Positions 5,779 through 7,411 of a DNA stretch of 7,411 nt are shown piece after piece. The stretch lies in NCBI GenBank assembly GCA_016844625.1, contig JAERMN010000150.1, forward strand, positions 1-7,411, in the 5' to 3' direction. Numbering within the stretch: the stretch's first letter is position 1; each line of letters starts with the position of its first letter. Source of the DNA: Deltaproteobacteria bacterium (GTDB lineage Bacteria; Desulfobacterota; Binatia; UBA9968). The notes under the pieces are model-generated. The model made no database searches. It saw only the letters and a program-made list of their open reading frames with translations, and had not been told where the DNA came from. The position numbers were made by a program, and so were the translations under genes.

Positions 5779-6168
5779 ATGAGAACCAGCGCCAAACCGC
5801 GATCGCTCGTCATTTGTTTCGCATTGCTTTGCGTCTTTACGATGACGCGCGGTGTCCACGCCCAGTCAAAAAAACTCCGAGTTGCCTACACCGCCTTCGC
5901 TAGCACATTTACGATTCTTTGGGTCGGCAAAGATTCCGGCCTGTATCAGAAATACGGCGCCGATATGGATTTGCTCTACATCGGTTCGAGCACCAAGTCG
6001 GTGCAGGCGCTGCTTGGCGGAGACATTGACATCGTTTACTCAGTCGCCGGCCTCGGGTTTAGGTTAGAGGACCGTGCCGAAACCGCAGCCGAAGCGAAAA
6101 CACTCGCCCTGGAAAAAATGTACGACAAATCATTGCTCCAAGAAATCCAAAAGGAAACTGCTAAATAG
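5779..6168 (+). pseudogene. Internally deleted NitT/TauT-type (NMT1/THI5-like) substrate-binding protein
   Basis: An open frame of 129 residues (130 from the GTG at 5776) begins like a periplasmic ABC-transporter binding protein. It has a signal peptide 'RSLVICFALLCVFTMTRGVHA' broken near residue 29 of the longer form, then 'KKLRVAYTAFASTFTILWVGKDSGLYQKYGADMDLLYIGSSTKSVQALLGGDIDIVYSVAG' spread over residues 32-92, the classic first lobe. Family members run to about 310-340 residues. Here, soon after the 'SVAG' strand, the sequence changes to a charged tail (from about residue 95, nucleotides ~6058 on) ending 'MYDKSLLQEIQKETAK', which resembles the last helix of such proteins. I infer an in-frame internal deletion of roughly 200 codons. 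The product would lack the second lobe and should not bind ligand. GAGG (5768-5771) sits seven bases before ATG 5779. No permease or ATPase gene is visible nearby. Confidence 0.
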
Positions 6169-6212
6169 GGATCATAACGTAAGACTCACCGCTGCCCTTC
6201 TTTAGCGGATTC

Positions 6213-6249
6213 CCCCCTTTGAAAAAGGGGGATCAAGGGGGATTTTCTT
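6213..6249 (+). repeat. G/C-tract hairpin repeat, copy A (upstream of DUF559 gene)
   Basis: These 37 bases are identical to 6722-6758. The unit is a hairpin CCCCCTTT (6213-6220), GAA loop, AAAGGGGG (6224-6231), then ATCAA, a second GGGGG (6237-6241) and ATTTTCTT. It ends two bases before the ATG of the DUF559 gene, so its second G-tract (AAGGGGG, 6235-6241) is the only Shine-Dalgarno-like sequence for that gene. The heptamer TCTTTAG occurs shortly before both copies (6199-6205 and 6714-6720). Confidence 0.
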
Positions 6250-6251
6250 GA

Positions 6252-6614
6252 ATGCTCAAGTACAATCCAAAACTGAAAACGAGAGCGCGTACGCTACGAA
6301 CCAATCTTACCGACGCCGAACAACGACTATGGCGTCGCTTGAGAGGAAAACAATTCCTCGACATACAATTCTACCGGCAAAAACCCATCGGCAACTACAT
6401 TGTCGATTTCTATGCACCGACAGCGCGGCTGGTGATAGAAGTGGATGGTGGGCATCATTTAAATGGCGCGCAACTGCGATATGATACACAACGCAGCAAG
6501 TATCTCGAGGAGATCGGGCTTAAAGTATTACGCTTTGACGACCGGCAAGTTCTATTGGAGCTGGAGTCTGTCGTAGAAGTAATTTTTCGCGCGCTGTATG
6601 AGGGCCTGAGATGA
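6252..6614 (+). CDS. DUF559 (PF04480) endonuclease-domain protein, Vsr-like fold
   Basis: This complete 120-residue protein is a single DUF559 domain at normal family length. Family marks in order are 'ARTLRTNLTDAEQRLWRRLR' (12-31), 'FYRQKPIGNYIVDFYAP' (40-56), 'ARLVIEVDGGHH' (58-69), 'YDTQRSKYLEEIGLKVLRF' (77-95) and 'VLLELESVVEVI' (100-111). DUF559 is placed near very-short-patch repair (Vsr) and PD-(D/E)xK-type nucleases. The candidate catalytic residues Glu23, Asp52, Glu63, Asp65 and His68/His69 are all present, so the enzyme looks intact. DNA cleavage is inferred from the fold. The true role of single-domain DUF559 proteins is unsettled. The gene starts two bases after repeat copy A, and an inverted relative begins 17 bases after its stop, so it sits tightly inside a repeat-bracketed cassette. 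No methylase or other partner gene adjoins it. Confidence 0.
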   Translation: MLKYNPKLKTRARTLRTNLTDAEQRLWRRLRGKQFLDIQFYRQKPIGNYIVDFYAPTARLVIEVDGGHHLNGAQLRYDTQRSKYLEEIGLKVLRFDDRQVLLELESVVEVIFRALYEGLR

Positions 6615-6630
6615 TAATGAATCAAAGCCC

Positions 6631-6666
6631 AAAAATCCCTCCTAACCTCCCTTTACAAAAGGGAGG
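6631..6666 (-). repeat. Diverged inverted copy of the G/C-tract repeat, copy C
   Basis: On the minus strand this reads as a hairpin CCTCCCTTT, TGT loop, AAAGGGAGG, then TTA, GGAGGG and ATTTTT. This is the same plan as copies A and B. Over the 23 bases from the AAAGGG arm onward it matches copy A at 18 positions, and all five differences are transitions. Stem pairing is kept (6646-6654 with 6658-6666) by a paired C:G to T:A change. It begins 17 bases after the DUF559 stop and points the opposite way to copy A. Confidence 0.
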
Positions 6667-6721
6667 AACGAAACCGTCAGGTGTCCCGTAATCTCCTTTA
6701 ACTCCTGATTGCATCTTTAGT

Positions 6722-6758
6722 CCCCCTTTGAAAAAGGGGGATCAAGGGGGATTTTCTT
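6722..6758 (+). repeat. G/C-tract hairpin repeat, copy B (upstream of LLM gene)
   Basis: This is a perfect 37-base direct copy of 6213-6249, at an offset of 509 bases. The hairpin arms are 6722-6729 and 6733-6740, and the second G-tract is 6746-6750. It lies about 40 bases before the luciferase-like gene start at 6800 and is too far away to serve as its ribosome binding site. Exact identity suggests a recent or actively homogenised copy, unlike the diverged copy C in between. Confidence 0.
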
Positions 6759-6799
6759 TCTTTCAACGAAACTGCATAGCTTAAAATAGGGATAACCGT

Positions 6800-7222
6800 A
6801 TGCAACTCGGACTCTTCGACCACATGCAAAAGCACGACAACCCGGCGCGCACCTATGTCGACTTGTATAAGAATCATCTCGAGGTTTTGGAGTTCGCCGA
6901 TCAGGCCGGCATGGATTTTTACTTTGTCGCCGAGCACCACTTCGATATGGGATTTTCCGAATGCCCCAGCCCCGGCAGTTTTCTCGGCGCCGCGTCGCAG
7001 CGCACCAAACAAATCCGTTTGGGCCCGCTCGTCTATGTCTTGCCTCTGTGGAATCCGGTGCGCGTCGCCGAAGAAGTGGCGCTGCTCGACAATCTCACCG
7101 AGGGGCGCTTGGAATGCGGCATCGGCGCCGGCATCGGCCCGTTTTCCTTCGCCGCCTACAATATTCCTTGGGATCAGAAACGCGAGATGACGCTCGAAGC
7201 GCTGAGGCATCTGGACCCATGA
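6800..7222 (+). CDS. Luciferase-like (LLM class) flavin-dependent monooxygenase, N-terminal part before a frameshift
   Basis: The first 136 or so residues are a typical bacterial-luciferase-family barrel start. 'MQLGLFDHMQKHDNP' is strand 1, 'FYFVAEHHFDMGFS' (40-53) has the family's EHH motif, 'RLGPLVYVLPLWNPVRVAEEVALLDNLTEGRLECGIGAG' spans about 73-111, and 'YNIPWDQKREMTLEAL' spans 120-135. Such enzymes use FMN (or F420 in some lineages) to oxidise or cleave small organics. AGGGA (6788-6792) is seven bases before the ATG. The frame ends early at a TGA (7220-7222) after 'RHLDP', which is not family-like, whereas the family continues to about 300-400 residues. The true continuation is found in another frame from about 7206. 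The gene is therefore broken here by mutation or sequencing error, and is also cut by the window end. Confidence 0.
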   Translation: MQLGLFDHMQKHDNPARTYVDLYKNHLEVLEFADQAGMDFYFVAEHHFDMGFSECPSPGSFLGAASQRTKQIRLGPLVYVLPLWNPVRVAEEVALLDNLTEGRLECGIGAGIGPFSFAAYNIPWDQKREMTLEALRHLDP

Positions 7223-7411
7223 GACGTTCAGCTTCGAAGGCAAATATTTTAAATGCAAGAATATTGATGCGTCGATCCCGCTGGTGCAAAAGCCCCACCC
7301 GCCGCTGTGGATGCCGACGCGCAGCAAAGATTCGATAGAAGAAGCCGCGTCCACCGGCGTGAGCACGATTCAGTGGGTACCGGCGGGGATGAAGGCCGCA
7401 CGCAAAGCGTT
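7206..7411 (+). pseudogene. Out-of-frame continuation of the LLM monooxygenase, cut by window end
   Basis: In the frame beginning GGC at 7206 the translation is 'GIWTHETFSFEGKYFKCKN' followed by 'IPLVQKPHPPLWMPTRSKDS' (about 7263-7331) and stays open to the last base. 'WT-x-ETFSFEGKYF' and 'P-LVQKPHPPLW' are standard luciferase-family segments that directly follow the 'EAL' helix. The break thus lies between about 7202 and 7206. Either one extra base is present, or 3n+2 bases have been lost. The slightly short spacing between EAL and IWT favours a small deletion. There is no independent start signal. Confidence 0.

Larger units (their letters stand above)
6213..6666. mobile_element. Candidate repeat-bracketed DUF559 cassette
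   Basis: Copy A and the inverted copy C bracket the DUF559 gene with almost no spare sequence: 2 bases before the start codon and 16 bases after the stop. This inverted-end, single-gene plan recalls a small mobile unit or a domesticated repeat-processing gene. I see no clear target-site duplication outside the two ends and no recognised transposase. Mobility is therefore a hypothesis, not an observation. Confidence 0.

Noticed and set aside
5640..6189. The 12-mer ACGTAAGACTCA occurs at 5640-5651 and 6178-6189, flanking the binding-protein remnant
   Set aside because: A shared 12-mer is expected about once or twice by chance in a window this size, and the flanking bases do not extend the match usefully.
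6189..6208. Small hairpin CCGCT...AGCGG after the binding-protein remnant, considered as a terminator
   Set aside because: The stem is only five base pairs with a ten-base loop and no T-run follows. The adjacent G/C-tract repeat is the stronger structure.
6698..7366. Long minus-strand open frame of 222 codons opposite the luciferase-like gene
   Set aside because: It is a mirror of the GC-rich coding sequence of the real gene, runs through repeat copy B, has no family-like motif and would overlap the clearly recognised plus-strand protein.

Overview
The window looks like chromosomal DNA of an uncultured soil or groundwater bacterium. The gene set is a cytoplasmic Asp-box propeller protein, a lactonase-type amidohydrolase, an arylmalonate decarboxylase/maleate isomerase-type enzyme, a stand-alone MetE-type methyltransferase, the start of a NitT/TauT-type binding protein and a luciferase-like monooxygenase. 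Coding third positions are GC-rich, and degenerate 'CACGAAG' and 'CCCCCTTT...AAAGGGGG' repeats fill the gaps between genes. This mix suits 'deltaproteobacterial'-type lineages known mainly from metagenomes (Binatota, Tectomicrobia and Rokubacteria-like groups). That placement is inference from gene content, not phylogeny. No rRNA, tRNA, CRISPR array, phage gene or classical transposase is visible.

Layout. 19-1182 (-): intact six-Asp-box beta-propeller protein. 1183-2050: about 870 bases without a credible gene, holding degenerate ~50-nt repeat units in opposing orientation, a 15-bp inverted repeat, and a block of three perfect hairpins just before the next gene. 2051-2932 (+): PDC-lactonase-like amidohydrolase. 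2956-3009: a degenerate 9-nt tandem array. 3035-3760 (+): Asp/Glu racemase-superfamily enzyme. 3851-4330 (+): small exported four-cysteine protein of unknown function. 4349-4394: a terminator-like hairpin shared by convergent genes. 4411-5559 (-): zinc methyltransferase of the MetE C-terminal/YxjG type. 5560-5778: divergent intergenic region in which I could not pick a convincing promoter. 5779-6168 (+): remnant of a periplasmic substrate-binding protein. 6213-6758: a DUF559 endonuclease-like gene with an upstream G/C-tract repeat, an inverted diverged copy just behind it, and a second perfect 37-nt direct copy further on. 6800 to the window end (+): luciferase-like flavin-dependent monooxygenase broken by a frameshift near 7205.

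How the genes fit together. The amidohydrolase and the racemase-superfamily enzyme are codirectional and 102 bases apart. Both families act on small carboxylated lactones or dicarboxylates, so a shared catabolic role is plausible, but the substrate cannot be read from sequence. The right third (5779-7411) differs in character: two decayed or broken genes flank a repeat-bracketed DUF559 gene. The best candidate for something undescribed is this DUF559/repeat cassette. Its inverted copies differ almost only by transitions, and the hairpin stem is kept by a paired change.

[Form note: the original answer gave no feature confidence values; the 0 in each feature is a placeholder required by the schema, not an estimate.]
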